DNA from: Anaeramoeba flamelloides
Taxonomy: Eukaryota; Metamonada; Anaeramoebidae
Assembly (NCBI GenBank): GCA_027625915.1
Contig: JANTQA010000051.1
Coordinates: 5,208,501 to 5,272,500 of the forward strand
DNA: 64,000 bases
Direction of reading: 5' to 3'
Position 1 is the first letter of the stretch. Every line of letters starts with the position of its first letter. This document shows positions 49,224 to 61,500 of this stretch, one piece after another. The notes under the pieces were generated by a model. The model made no database searches and was not told the DNA's origin. It was given only the letters and a program-made list of their open reading frames with translations. The translations under genes and the position numbers were made by a program.

Positions 49224-49383
49224 TAGATACCACCGAAGATTTAGATAAATTTATATGGAAAACCCCATCCTATGAAAATAATCTGAAAACCTGGATAGGT
49301 TAATTAACTAGAAATTGTGATTCTAATATATTAAATAATAATAATTAAAATAATATTATAGTTAGAGAAAAAAAAAAGCGAAA

Positions 49384-49784
49384 AAAGGAAAAAGGTGAAA
49401 AAATTATTTTAATTTGTAACATTACTAAGAATAGAAAGTAAAAGTAATTAAAAGAAGAAGCCATTTAACTTTAAAGAATTATACATAATATTATTTTTCA
49501 ATTGAACCAAACTAAAAACAATTTAAATCTCCTTGATTATATAAATTATATGTTTGTGTTGTTTTGAAGAATAATCAAAAAGTAAAATTTTTACAATAAA
49601 TTTTTCATTAATTAATCAATAAAAGAAAAACCCCATATACCAAAAGATAGTATTAAAAAAACTGAAATGGTGTTAAATCCACAATTTTTTCTTAGTTCAA
49701 TTGATTTTTTCTTTTATTAATTGATCTTACTTTGAATTTTCAGTAATGTTCCCAATTAAAAACCAATTTTTCACTTTTTTTACT
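49384..49784 (+). mobile_element. K6 element, copy 2
   Basis: Same orientation as 57,667-58,089. Shared blocks include AACAATTTAAATCT-like, AGATAGTWTTA, TTTTCAG and TTCCCAATTAAAAACC near the right end. The termini are diverged and the limits approximate. Confidence 0.55.
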
Positions 49785-49871
49785 GTTTTCTTGATTTTCC
49801 AAAATGATTATAATAAAACAAGATTCATGATGTTAATTACTTTAGTTGATAATATACTTATTTTTGTGTCT

Positions 49872-51077
49872 TTAAGGAAGTAAGTACATTTTAACATTTT
49901 GAAAATTTTTAATTGTGTTAACATTATTGAAAAAATATTTTTTGAGTGCCACCAGATATTGAAACTTTGGAACCAAAACACCATCCGCTAGTCTATTCGT
50001 GAATGGAATCAAAGTAATTCAGAGTTGAATCTTAATTTTTTCACTTTTTTGAACATTTTTTTTGATTCAATTTTTGGTTTTATTAAATAAAGTTTTGGAT
50101 CTCGAAATGTGTTTATACGAATGATCGAAATTAACCAAAGAGTAAACCAACAAAATATACCCGAAAGTGTGTGCATTTGAAACAAATATTTTCTTTTAGA
50201 AGACCAAACACGAAAGATCACCATTCCAAATAAATTTGTTGAAATCAAGAATGAAAAAAAAAAAATCGATAAAAGCCTATTTTTGAAGATTGGTTTTCTT
50301 TATCTTCTTATTTTGCATGAATACAAACTATTTTTTTCCTTGAATTTCTCGCCCCATTACTATTTATTATTATTTTATAAAACCTTTTGTGACAAATTTG
50401 CTTTCAAAATTCTTTTTTAAAATATTTTTCACAAACAACGAAAAACAATGAATACTATTTCAAAAATTAAAATAAAGGAGTTGAGTTCTTGGAATCAAAA
50501 AACAGTTACAAAAGATTCAAATCAAAATAATTGAAAAATTCAATAACAAATTTCAATCAGATTCAGAATTTTTATGAGTTCTCATTTTAATGGAAAATAA
50601 ATAATTATAAAATCAAACGAATTTGTCCAATAAATCCTCATTTTCAAGAAGAATTAAAAAGATCTCTGATTTTCTGAACCCAAAATAGAATTAGATGACA
50701 TAAATGAAAATAAGATTTTTTAAATTCATTTTGGAAATTCTTTCAAAATAAACAGTAATTTGTTTATCAAAAATTTTCCAAATAAAATTTTTTTTCATAA
50801 AGAATTAAAAATAAAACCAAATAAAGAATAAGTAATTGTATAAAATTTTATAGATAAGATCAAGTAATAAATGATTTTTATTTATTTTTTTTTGATCAAT
50901 TTTTTCATTTTTTTGATTTGCGTTTTTTTGTTGGTATGAAAATATCTATTACTAGAATATATTCCACTCAACTATTTATGAAAATATCAATTTATTTAAC
51001 TAAAGAAATGATTTGAATAATTCAGTTTCACATAAATGGTGGCACTCAAAAAATGAAAAATGTACTTACCCCCTTAA
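49872..51077 (+). mobile_element. TTAA-flanked element, family T4 copy 2
   Basis: Starts TTAAGGAAGTAAGTACATTT and ends AAATGTACTTACCCCCTTAA, with TTAA intact at both edges. At 1,206 bp it is the best-preserved T4 copy. No transposase-like frame; the - strand frame at 50,009-50,248 is not conserved in copy 1. Confidence 0.8.
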
Positions 51078-51382
51078 TAAAATTTCTAAAGAAAAATTCA
51101 GGTGAAAAAATGATATTCATTTTTTACTGTTAATTAAAAACAAAAATTATTTGATTAATTTGGATTCCTTAAAAAAAATAATAGAGAAATTAGGATTTTG
51201 TTGCATACACTTTTTACAGGAGCAAAAAAGAGAATCAAAAGATCACCTTATTACTTTTATACCAAAATATGTATAATTTACTTGTTTAACTTTCAGTTGA
51301 AATAAAGATTCCAAATAATCTTTGGATCAAGAACGACTCATTTTTTTCAAATTTTTCAACACAAAATAATATTTTAGTAAAA

Positions 51383-51634
51383 ATGTCTGCTCTTTTTGAT
51401 TTCCGATCAATGTTAGTTGTAATTCTTCTTCTTATTTGCACTTGTGCTTATATACACGAACGATTTCCACAATTATTAGATCGTCAAAAACAAGGCTTCC
51501 GTGGCTTGCTTTGGAAATTGGCAAGAATTGGAGAAAGAAAAAGTCAATACATCTGTATCGCATGCTTAATTATGGGAATTAATGTTTTATTTTTTGGTAA
51601 TAAATCTGAAAAGGCAATTACAACAGACAACTAA
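51383..51634 (+). CDS. TMEM167: Kish / TMEM167 homologue, secretory-pathway membrane protein
   Basis: Single exon, 83 residues (human Kish-A has 72). Kish is a small Golgi/early-secretory membrane protein first linked to constitutive secretion in flies. The sequence is almost diagnostic: [21 protein letters not shown] at the start, then [24 protein letters not shown], then a second membrane segment (about residues 55-70). Segment one spans about residues 10-25, giving a two-helix hairpin with a short basic loop. The C-terminus is about 10 residues longer than in animals ([12 protein letters not shown]). The leader is AT-rich and the start ATG is the first in frame. No intron. Confidence 0.97.
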   Translation: MSALFDFRSMLVVILLLICTCAYIHERFPQLLDRQKQGFRGLLWKLARIGERKSQYICIACLIMGINVLFFGNKSEKAITTDN

Positions 51635-53356
51635 ACCAATAAACACCTTTTAGTTTTGCTTTAAAGAAACAACAAACAAAATAAAAAAAAATCTAATTTG
51701 TAAAAAAGAAACTTTATTTTTTTTTTTTTATTTTTTTTTTTTTTCAGCTTCGTGTCCTTGAGGGATTTTAAAATAAAGGAAACAATTTGCCCAGAACAAA
51801 CGTGTCAATTCGTTACAAGACTGAAGATCGTCCAAACAAGAATTTTCTGGATCGATTTTAAAAACGAATTGGTTCGTTATTTTTTATGATTTCTAGTTCT
51901 GTTTAAGCGTTTCGAAATTTTTACAGTGATATTACAAAAAGAAAAGTATCCACTAAAAATACAAATCAACAAAAATCAATTTTACAATAAATTTTCCATT
52001 TAAGGTTTACACTCCCTGGAATTTGAAAAAAAATTATCTTGTTTAGGGAATGGGGACTTGTTAATTTGATTCTTATCTGATCGATCTTGAACTTGGTATG
52101 GGCTTGAATAGCGGTTAAAAATGACCATTTTGAGGCAATTTATTTTTTTTTTTTTCCGAAATCCGGATTTGTAAGTATAAGACAAATAGATTCGAAGGTA
52201 AATTCGAAAAAAATTTAATTTATGGGTAGTCAATTCTAATTTTTAATTAGTTTTTGGTTTTATTTGTAACTTTTTAAAAATTTTTTTTTAGTTTATGGAG
52301 TAAAATAAAAACAAAATAAATATTTCAATTTGTAGCCTAAAAATCAAAATTCATTCTTAAAATACCGACAGCCAGTTCAAACCTGGTTCACACAATTTAA
52401 CTTAACTTGAATTTTTAATTTTATAAAAATCTTTTTGATAGTAGGACTTTCTCATAAGAATTCGATTTGTTATATCTAAACTCCATTCCCCTCAAAGTGG
52501 CCGAGACATAATTAAAAATTTTCATTTCGATTTAAGAATCAGCCAACATACTAGTAATTGTAGGTAAGAGAGGTAAACAATTTTTGAGGGGAGTTGGGAT
52601 ACTTTAAATTAATAACTTGGAAAATTATAAATTTCGGAAAAAATAATTTCTAAAAAAAAAATATCATGACTTGTGTTTAAATTTTTAATTTCTTTTTGAA
52701 AATTAAAATTATTGAAAATAAGGTTGTTGAATTCTATATATGTTCGTTTGATTAGAAATTATATTGTCCCAATTTTCTTAAATTTAGTTTCGATTCTCAA
52801 ACATTTTTTTTTTTTGAATTGGCTAGATTTGAAACAATAAAAAGAAAAAAGAATCAAAAAAAAAAAAAAATGAAAAGAAAAAAACAATAAAAAAATTGAA
52901 AAACAAAAACAATCATGAGATATCTAAATCGAAATTTTATTTTGAAAGGATATTGAAAAATTAGATAATTTGGTTTATTTCCTCAATTAAATGGGGGTGG
53001 TCAAAAGGAGGGTTTAAAATAAAAAACACTTATATAAAATATTATAATTTGTTTTTGGTAAGGTTAGATTTTTGATGATGAATATAATCCATTTTTTTTT
53101 AAGAAAATGATTTCTGCATTATAGAAACAATTATAATATGATTTTTTTATAGTAATTTCTATTATTTGTTAAACAAATTTAAGAAAAATATTTTTAAAAT
53201 TTTTGAAATGAAGAAATTTGTTGTTGAAAATATTATTTTCTTTCAAATGTTTGCGTGTGGCTTGATGATAGTTATAAAAAGGATCATTAATTGAAATGCA
53301 TTAATAACTTGAAAACAGTTATAAAACCATTCAAAATTTTGAAATGAATTCAAATA

Positions 53357-53554
53357 AAATCAGTTCCAATTTTAAGACACAAAATATTAACCAATTTTTG
53401 GGTACAAAAAAAAAACTCAAATTTTTGGCACAAAATTCAAATTCTAGATTAATAATTTGTATAAAAAAAATTCCATAAAATTTGTCTGAATTTGTTTTTT
53501 TTTTTTTACCTTAAATTTGTTTGAAGGTTTGTGTCTAAAAAGTGGAACTGGCTG
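53357..53554. mobile_element. TA-type foldback element F1, copy 2 (eroded)
   Basis: Left end TCAGTTCCAATTTTAAGACA, right end AAAGTGGAACTGGCTG followed by TA. It is the most diverged of the four copies, and several of its TTAAGGCACAAA words are mutated. Confidence 0.7.
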
Positions 53555-53828
53555 TAATTTTAAAACAAAAAAAAAAAACTGCAAATCACCGTGAAATTGC
53601 TTATCTTGGTATTTGGCTATATTGACAAAATCATTTATAATTTAATCTTTATAAAGTTAAAAATTTTTTTTAAAAAATTATTCTAGATCTAACAATAAAA
53701 TGTTTTTCTAATGTGTTAATAATTCATTTTTTTTTTAGGCTGTTTTACATAACCATTTATTATATGGATTAAAAATGTTTGATTCAATCGTTATATGAAA
53801 TATAAAATGTATTTCAAATTTTTTATTA

Positions 53829-54024
53829 CAGTCAGTTTCACTTTTAAGACACAAACTTTCAACGGAATTTAAGGCACAAAAAAATCTCAAATTAATGCAC
53901 ATAATTTGGAATTTTAATTTTTACAAATTATTTTACTAGAATATAAATTTTGTGCCTTAATTTGATATTTTTTTTGTGCCTCAAATTTCATTGATAGTTT
54001 GTGCCTTAAAAGTGAAACTGACTC
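53829..54024. mobile_element. TA-flanked foldback element F1, copy 3
   Basis: Begins CAGTCAGTTTCACTTTTAAG and ends AAAAGTGAAACTGACTC, with TA on both sides. It lies 275 bp from copy 2 and 2.6 kb from copy 4. Confidence 0.85.
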
Positions 54025-55084
54025 TAATAAACTCAAATGCTCTTAGAATTTTTGGGAAGACTAAAATAAAATTTGATCCTGTTAGAATAACGATATATAA
54101 CAGAACATTTAAAATAATTTGGAAAAAAAAATTCTTGGATTTTAATAAAATACTTGTAAGAATTAAATTAAGATAACAGATAGAAGAAAGTTTCAATTGA
54201 CAATAAAACAACTTTTAAGAGTCAGATATTGAACTTGATAAATATACAATCAAACAACTTGAAAACAGCTCGGGTTGACAATCTAGGTATTTGACAACCC
54301 TTTACAAAACCCCTTAAAAATATTCAAAAAAGTTTTCTATTCGCATTAATATTAATAAACGGCTATATGCAAAATTTAGTATGTGGTCGTGAAATGTTGT
54401 GGCGTGACTAGTTTTTTTTTTCAATTTAAAAGAATTGAGAAAAAATATTCAATTTTATATATTTTTTTTTAATTAGGAATAAACTTAAAAACAAATTTAT
54501 TGAAATTTTGGGGGCTCTATTTTAATGTTAAAATTTGGAAATTTTACCAATTATTTAAAGAGATATTCTTATTCACAAGAGTAAATAAAAAACCGGTATC
54601 AAAAATTTTTTAATACTCAACAAATTCAAAATTTTCTTAAATTTCGATTTTTGGTGTTTAGAAGTCTCTAGGACGTCTAGTTTTCGATATATTGTCCAAA
54701 ATCGATTTTTATATACAAATTTTGTAATAGTGATTTTTTACAGCTATTTTGGGCAATAACTCGAAAAATGTAAGAGTTCCAAAAAAAAATGAAAAATTGA
54801 GATTGTTTGGGTATTTTTTATATAGTGACTCCCATATGTTAAAATGAATTTTAAAGTTTTACTATATATAAATAATTTAAAATCTTCTACTCCACACACG
54901 GAAAAAACTACTTAGTTACCAGCATTTATCGGAATTTTGGTACCTAAAGAGGATTTGTGGTTTTGAAAAAAAAATTTGAAAAGTTTTAAAGGTAAATTCA
55001 GGTAGTAAACATATATACTTTAATTGATCAAATTATATATAAAAATTTAAAAAAAAATAAAAAAAAAAACTATTAATTTAATTG

Positions 55085-55163
55085 ATCTTATCAGGAATCG
55101 AACTCCGGCTAAACACTTTTCAAATTTTGAGATCTCGGTGCTCTACTGCTGAGATAATGAGTA
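55085..55163 (-). pseudogene. tRNA-Leu(CAA)-like sequence, degenerate
   Basis: On the minus strand it shows an A-box-like D arm (TATCTCAGCAGTAGAGCA) and a B-box-like T arm (GAGTTCGATTCC). Between them lies a loop readable as CT-CAA-AA (anticodon CAA) and a long variable arm, as in leucine tRNAs. The anticodon stem and acceptor stem pair poorly, so I call it a pseudogene or the tRNA-derived head of a SINE and not a working tRNA. A T-run lies downstream, but such runs are common here. Confidence 0.45.
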
Positions 55164-55229
55164 ATTATTGGATATTTTAAAATTATAAAATTCTGAAGAT
55201 AATCGAATTGAATTTTTAATTGAGTAATT

Positions 55230-56300
55230 TTTCTAATATATATTTTTTTTTGAAAAAAAAACTCAAAGTTTTTTAAGATGAAAAAAAATTTTTTTTTTTT
55301 TTTTCATTGTAAAAAAATTAACAAATTTAAAATTAAATTGAAAAAAACTTATATAAAAATTTTTTTTTTGAAAAAATTCATTTTAATAGGAAACACTAGT
55401 AAACATTTGTTTTTAATTTTTTAGCATTTTTTTTTTTATTTTTCTAGTGATTATACTATCAAAAATTTGAAAAAATGATTTTTAAGATAAAATAAGTTGA
55501 GTTCTAATAATTTTTTTTTCAAATATTTGAAATGTGAATTTTTTTTCTGTTAAATTAGAAAAAATTGAAATTTTACTAGAGTTTTCCTATTAAAAAAAAT
55601 TTTTTTTTAAACTTTGTTTTTCAGTGAGAATAAAAATAAAAATCATTTTTTTGAGATGTTTAAAAAAAAATTTTTTTTTAAAAGTGACCTATTTTTACTA
55701 CATTTTGAAAAAATTTTAAAAAAATTTTTTTATATACATTTTTTAAAATTTTCAATTTTGAAAAAAGTCAAAAACGCCCATTTTAAATACAAAATAATTT
55801 CGAAACCACTTACTCTCATAAAGTTTAAATTTAAAAACGTGACAAAAAAATCAAAATAAAAAATTTTTTAAAAAATTTTTTGTCTATATTAAAAATATTT
55901 TAATATAGTATTTTTACAACTAATATATAGTTAAACTTATGTATTTTTATATTTAACTTGGGTCAAAGCGAAAAAAAAATAAAAAATAAATTTTGTTTTG
56001 AGGTAAAAAATTTTTCAAATTTAAAAATTTATAACTTTTTTATTTTCAAATATATTACTTATATAATATTTGAGTAAAAAAAATATGGGAAAATCAAAAG
56101 AGTAGTAAAAAAAATTTCAAAAAAAAAATTTTTTTTTCAAAACCTTCATTTTTTCAATTTTTTTCACCAAAATCATATTTTTGATCAAAAAATACCCTAG
56201 TAATATGATCTTAAAAATGTTAAAAAAATTTTATTTTTGATAAAATTTGACCTTTTTTAGAAATGAAAAATTCAAAATTTCAAAAAAAAATTTTTTTTGA
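55230..56300. repeat. Low-complexity poly-A/poly-T palindromic region
   Basis: About 1 kb dominated by alternating runs such as AAAAAAATTTTTTTTT that are self-complementary at many scales. The only frame in it (55,614-55,859) is Phe/Lys and low-complexity. I see no gene. Confidence 0.6.
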
Positions 56301-56619
56301 CAAAAAAACTAAAATTGAGAATAACTTCTAAACTAGAAGAGATACAGCGCTCTAAACTTGAAAAATCAATTTTTAAGATAAATTTGAGGTTATAAAAATG
56401 ACTAATTCGTACAGATATCCTATATTTAAAATTTTGATTTTTTTCAATTTATGCTTGTGTTTTATGAATAAAAACAAATCAAAATTTTGCAAATTCTGTC
56501 AAAAAATCAAAAAAATTGGATACCATTGAAATTTTCTACAATTTTTAAAGGAATTGTCCAACCAATGAAAATAATTGTATATCTGGATATCTGAATTAAA
56601 ACAATTAATATTTCTAATA

Positions 56620-56817
56620 CAGTCAGTTTCACTTTTAAGGCACAAACTTTCAACGAAATTTAAGGCACAATGAAAATCTCAAATTAAGGCACAAAATTTG
56701 AAAAAATTTTTTTTACAATTTATTTTTACTAAAATATGAACTTTGTGCCTTAATTTGAGATTTTCATTGTGCCTTAAATTTCGTTGAAAGTTTGTGCCTT
56801 AAAAGTGAAACTGACTG
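56620..56817. mobile_element. TA-flanked foldback element F1, copy 4
   Basis: The best-preserved copy: CAGTCAGTTTCACTTTTAAG to CTTAAAAGTGAAACTGACTG with TA on both sides. The arms of about 80 bp are nearly perfect inverses around an AT-rich centre of about 40 nt. Confidence 0.9.
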
Positions 56818-56954
56818 TATATCAAATAATAAAAGTATTACTGATATTATCAGAAAAAATGTGTCTACTGTTTATTACCACTATTATGTTATAAACTTAT
56901 TTTTGGGTTCTTAATAAAAGTTCTAAATAAAATTTTCGGAAATATTTAAGTACT

Positions 56955-57140
56955 ATTGGGTAGCTTGGTGTGTTGTGGTCTACTTAGGTTTTTTTTTATT
57001 ATTTATGAAATAAAAAGAAAAGTTAATGAATTTTCGTTTCATTTCTAAAATTAAAAAAAAAACTAAAGGGGTATTTCAAAGATGTAAAATTATTGAGTAT
57101 AATCAAAGATTTTACTCAATTATTATGAATTCTTGAAACA
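56955..57140 (+). repeat. Degraded H1-like hairpin
   Basis: A CTTAGGTTTTTTTTTATT stretch is followed by an imperfect stem centred on AAA at about 57,106. The core ATTGAGTATAATC / GATTTTACTCAAT matches the centre of the 36.6-kb hairpin. The tandem decamer is no longer clear. Confidence 0.45.
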
Positions 57141-57550
57141 ACATTGTAAATATGATAAATTAATAACTCATTGTTAAATTATAAAAAAAACGGAGATCCA
57201 TTATTAGAATTGTTCAAAAGGGTTTATTAGACAATTATATGAATGAAAAATTATTAGTAATTGATTGAAAAAAAATAATTATTTATGTTGATTATTTGGT
57301 TCTGGGCAGATTATAATATTGGATATATATTCTTTTAATTTTATCAAAGAAATTTATTGATTTTGATTGATATATTTTCTTTTAGGTATCACTAAACAAC
57401 CTATTTTTTCTTTAAAAGAAAAAATCAAAACATTTTTTTTAAAACTTAGGGGAAGGATGAAATTGTTAAATTTTTCCTTCGATTAAAAATCAAATTTTAA
57501 AAGTCATTAATTTATGAAAAAAAAAAGAAGAAGTACTTTAATTAAGACTA

Positions 57551-58270
57551 AATAACTTTTAGGTGGGGTCGGGTGATTATAATCTTTTGGTTAGAATTGA
57601 TTATTATCTTTTAGATATTTTACTATACTTTTTAATTAAAAATATCATGAAACGGAAAAGACATTACAGTGTGGAAAAAAAGATGAAACAGGGAATAAAA
57701 GTTCAACATGGTTTTTCATTGGGTGCATGGCTTTAAACTAAAGGTTTAATCAATTAAAAATAGAACCAAATTAACTTCAAATAATAATCCATGATATTAT
57801 TTTCAATAAATCCAACAAACACAATTTAAATCTACTTTTCCTATTGAAATTGTTTGGTGTGGTTTTGGAGATCTCAAAAATAGTCAATTTGTTCAATAAA
57901 TTTTTAAATAATTGAACAATCGAAGAAAAATCCCTTCAAAAGATAGTTTTAGAAAAACTGTTATTGTGCTAAAACCTTCATTCTGTCTTTAGTTGTTTAT
58001 TTATTCTTATTTTTATTGATTGGACTTTTCATTTTCAGGTTCTATTAATTTTCCCAATTAAAAACCATGTTGAACTTTTTTACACAAGTATTAAGTGTCT
58101 TTTGTTTCTTTGAAATTGAAAAAACCCAATTTTCGAATCGATTAATTTTACTATTAGAAAATATAGAACCCTGACAAAAGCCAATTCCTTTTACACACAT
58201 TGTGTTCGGTAATAAAGTTTTTTTTCTTTGAGATTTTTTGGGGTTTGTATCATTTAATATTTGAAATTAG
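57551..58270 (+). mobile_element. TIR element, family K5 copy 2, interrupted by K6
   Basis: Matches K5 copy 1 on either side of a 423-bp insertion: TCTTTTGGTTAGAA and GACATTA on the left, ATTAAGTGTCTTTTGTT and TTTCTTTGAGATTTTTTG on the right. The left terminus of K5 could not be located. Confidence 0.65.
57667..58089 (+). mobile_element. K6 element inserted in K5, with ATTA duplication
   Basis: Begins CAGTGTGGAAAAAAAG and ends in the inverse-like TTTTTTACACAAGT. Subterminal GTTCAACATGGTTTTT and AAAAACCATGTTGAAC are exact inverses. It is flanked by ATTA on both sides (57,663-57,666 and 58,090-58,093), whereas K5 copy 1 has a single ATTA at the same point. Related copies lie at 33,925 (-) and 49,384. 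Confidence 0.8.
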
Positions 58271-58521
58271 ATCCCTATTTAATAATCAAAAAAAAACTCA
58301 TCTTTTTTTGAACACAACTACTTTTTCTGTGTGATTGCAACACATTCATTTACCAAAATTCAAAAATTAAAAATAAAAAATCGAAAATAAAAAAAAAAAT
58401 AGTTTTATTAAATAAAATAATTTTCAGCTTTTTCGCGATTTTTTTTTTTTAATAATATTTTTATGATTTTCCGCGATTTTATAATTTTAGGCTCAAAGAT
58501 AAAGTTCGATTAATCATGATT

Positions 58522-61500
58522 TTAAATTTTCATCTCGACAGTATTGCTTATATTCTCATATTCTCTTTTCTTCTCATCAAATGCACCATTGAATTCTTTA
58601 TAAGTTTTAACAAAGATTTCCATACCGTTTTTGAGTGTATTAAGGTCGTATGCATAGCAAATTCTTACATATCCTGGTGTTCCAAAGGCGACACCTGGGA
58701 CGGCAAGAACCAATCTGTCCTTTAATATGTTTACAAATTCCAGATCAGTCATTCCTTTAGGAACCTTTGGAAAGACATAAAATGCACCTTTAGGTTCTAC
58801 AAATGGTGCGCCTGATCTTCTCAATGCGTTGACAACAATTTTTCTTCTGATGTTATATTCTTCAATATCAACAGTGTAGTTAATACACTTTGAAATTACC
58901 TTTTGCATCAAACGGTTTGCATTTACAAAACCAAGAACTCTATTTGCTGTTGTGAGTGCAGGAATAAATTCAGAAGCATACTTTTGTTGTGGGTGCATGG
59001 CAAGATATCCAATACGTTCACCGGCAAGTGATAAATCTTTTGAAAAGGATGAGATTGAAAAGGAATTTGTTGTTGATTTAAATACAGTTGTTGCCTTGGC
59101 TCCGTCATATACTAATCTTTGGTAAGGATCATCTCCGATCATATAAATTGGTTTTTTATATTTTTTTGAATTTTCGTCGAGCAATGCGCCTACATTATTC
59201 AGGAAACTCTGTGAATAAACAACACCAGTGGGGTTGTTTGGATTACTGAAAAGGATGGCTCTTGTTTTTTTGTTAATGTATTTTGAGATTGTTTCCATTT
59301 CTGGTTGAAAGTTGTTTTCAAATTTTGTTGGAATTGGTATCAATTTTGCTCCACTGACCCTTGCAAACCAAAGGTATTCTGCAAAATATGGTTTGAATGT
59401 CAAAATCTCATCACCTGGGTTAATAATACATCGGAGGAGAACATTGATTGCACCAGCTGCTCCGTTTGTCTATAATTTGTTTTTAATAATTTTAATAGTG
59501 AAAAAATAGTAAAAGTTTTAGAAAATGAATGTTAATCGTTGATCATCAGAGTAAAATTATCAATCCAAAAAATAAAAATAATATATTTTATTATTTTCAA
59601 GAAGAAAATCCAAGAAACAAAATTATTCAAGTACTACTAACAAAAATCAAATATAGTGACTACAAGTTTGAATTTTAAAAATAGGGATTAATATGGGTAC
59701 TGTAGCTTGGAAAATAAATTGAACAAAATTTTCATTCCCACTCGCCAAAAGTATTAAAAAAAAAAAAAAAAAAAGAATTCCTTATTCAAAGAAATCCTTC
59801 AAATTTCCAATTCGAAAAGAAAACTCCAAAAAAGTAACTGTTTTAATCCTAAAAGGTTTAAATTTTGCTAGATCTTTGTAAAACCTTTTTTTGGCATGAT
59901 GAGGGAAATTTTGTGCAATTTATTTTTTCAACAAATAGATCAATTTTTTTTTTACCTAAACAAAATTGTAATTTTTATTTTTATTATTATAAATTAATTT
60001 CAGGATTCTCTCAATTTTTGATAAGGTTTTAGTTACTTTTTATTTCTTTTTTTCCCAAAGGTAATAGATGACTTATTTTCACAAGGATACAATTAAACTT
60101 GAAAAACAAATCCATTTATCAACTTTAGAGAAATAAGTTAATCATTTTTAAAAGAGTTCACTTTTCCCCCAATTAAATTTTCAATCAAAATGGTCTGATC
60201 CTTTTTCTTTTTTGTTAGATTTATTGGATTTTTTTATTAAAAAAAAAAAATTTGCAAAATAAAATTATTTTGAAGAAATCTCACTTTAATAATTTCTGAG
60301 TTGGTTTTTATGAACAAATGTCATTAGAATTTGAATCTTATTTTAAGAATAGAAGAAAAATAAACCAAAAATTTAGTCCTTGAAGATCTGAAAAAATTGA
60401 TCAATTAAATTTATTTTCAATAATTTATCAAATTTCTTGAAATTTAAAAGTTTTTGGAATATTCCTTTTCCAAATATTCAGAGGAAAAAAACCGAAAATG
60501 TTATTATTGAAATCAGGTTTTTGAGAATATTGAAGGAATTTTTTTTTTTTTTTTTAAAAATTAAGAATTATTCATTTGGGTTGTTTTATTTGTTTGAAAA
60601 TCTTTAAAAAATTACAAAACAAAGACAAAACCGATTGAGTCTTTTAATCTTTGGTCTATTTATAACCCACTCGAATCGTTAAGATTGGGTGTTTGATTAA
60701 TTGATTAAAAATCATCAAATTAAAAAGTATTTCTTTTGGTTAAAAGTCAATTTTCCAAGTTTGAAAAGAGTATTTTGGAGAATATTTAATTTGATTGTTT
60801 GGTTCTTTTTCTCGTATCTTTTTATTAAACGCGAAGAAAAAATTGATTTTAACTGTTATTTGAATCAAAAAATTATATTTTTGCAAGTTTAAAAAAATTA
60901 TTGTAATTTTTTTTTGACATAAAAGTAGATTTTTAATACCGAGTTACACCAAAACTTTGAGGTTGCATTTTTGAAAATATATTTTGGTATACTTCCTTTC
61001 ATAGACAATAAGATTTCAATCTTCTTAAACAAAGAAAATATTTTTCTGAAATAATTTAAAAGTATGTTGAATTTTCATCTGTTTTAAAAATGAGAAAAAT
61101 TGATCAAACTTTTTAAAATCAACAATTCATTTCAGAAAATGTCATCAAAAGGAAGTTTGGTCTTATAGTAAACAGATTTTTATTTCGTTTTTAAATAACA
61201 AAAAATTGGGTAAAAGTTTTTTGAATTTTGAGTTTAAATGAAATCTAAACAAAGATTTCTTTTTAGTTTACTGTAACACAATACCAAAACAACTTTTAGT
61301 TCATGTTTCGAATTTGTTGATTTTTTTATGCAACAAAAAAATTAAAAAAAAAAAAAACAAAAAAGATTAAAAATAAAATAAAAAATTACCATAAGAATAT
61401 TGTCGGCTGGAACATTAAAGTTATGAAGATTCTTGATTAACCCACTCACGCTTTGTCTAGCTTCAAGTATCCCGTTGTTTGGAACGTACCCATGAATATA

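Larger units (their letters stand above)
43300..51382. other. Intergenic region with repeats
   Basis: No gene recognised. It holds T3 (43,884 to about 45,010), a TA-flanked foldback element (48,714-48,907), a (TG)n tract (49,133-49,218), K6 (about 49,384-49,784) and T4 (49,872-51,077). Two small G/C-containing hairpins occur at 45,437-45,453 (GCCC..GGGC) and 45,740-45,768 (CCCCAAA..TTTGGGG). I cannot tell whether they are transcribed. Confidence 0.45.
51635..58521. other. Intergenic region with foldback elements and an AT palindromic desert
   Basis: No protein gene recognised. It contains three more F1 foldback elements, an inverted pair at 54,665-54,785, a leucine-tRNA-like sequence at 55,085-55,163 (-), a run of alternating poly-A and poly-T blocks (about 55,230-56,300), an H1-like hairpin at about 56,955-57,140 and K5 with K6 nested in it (57,551-58,270). 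Confidence 0.5.

Noticed and set aside
50009-50248. 79-codon minus-strand frame
   Set aside because: It lies inside T4 copy 2 and is not conserved in T4 copy 1, so it is unlikely to be an element-encoded protein.
58923-59108. 61-codon minus-strand frame
   Set aside because: It is an out-of-frame shadow within aminotransferase exon 2.
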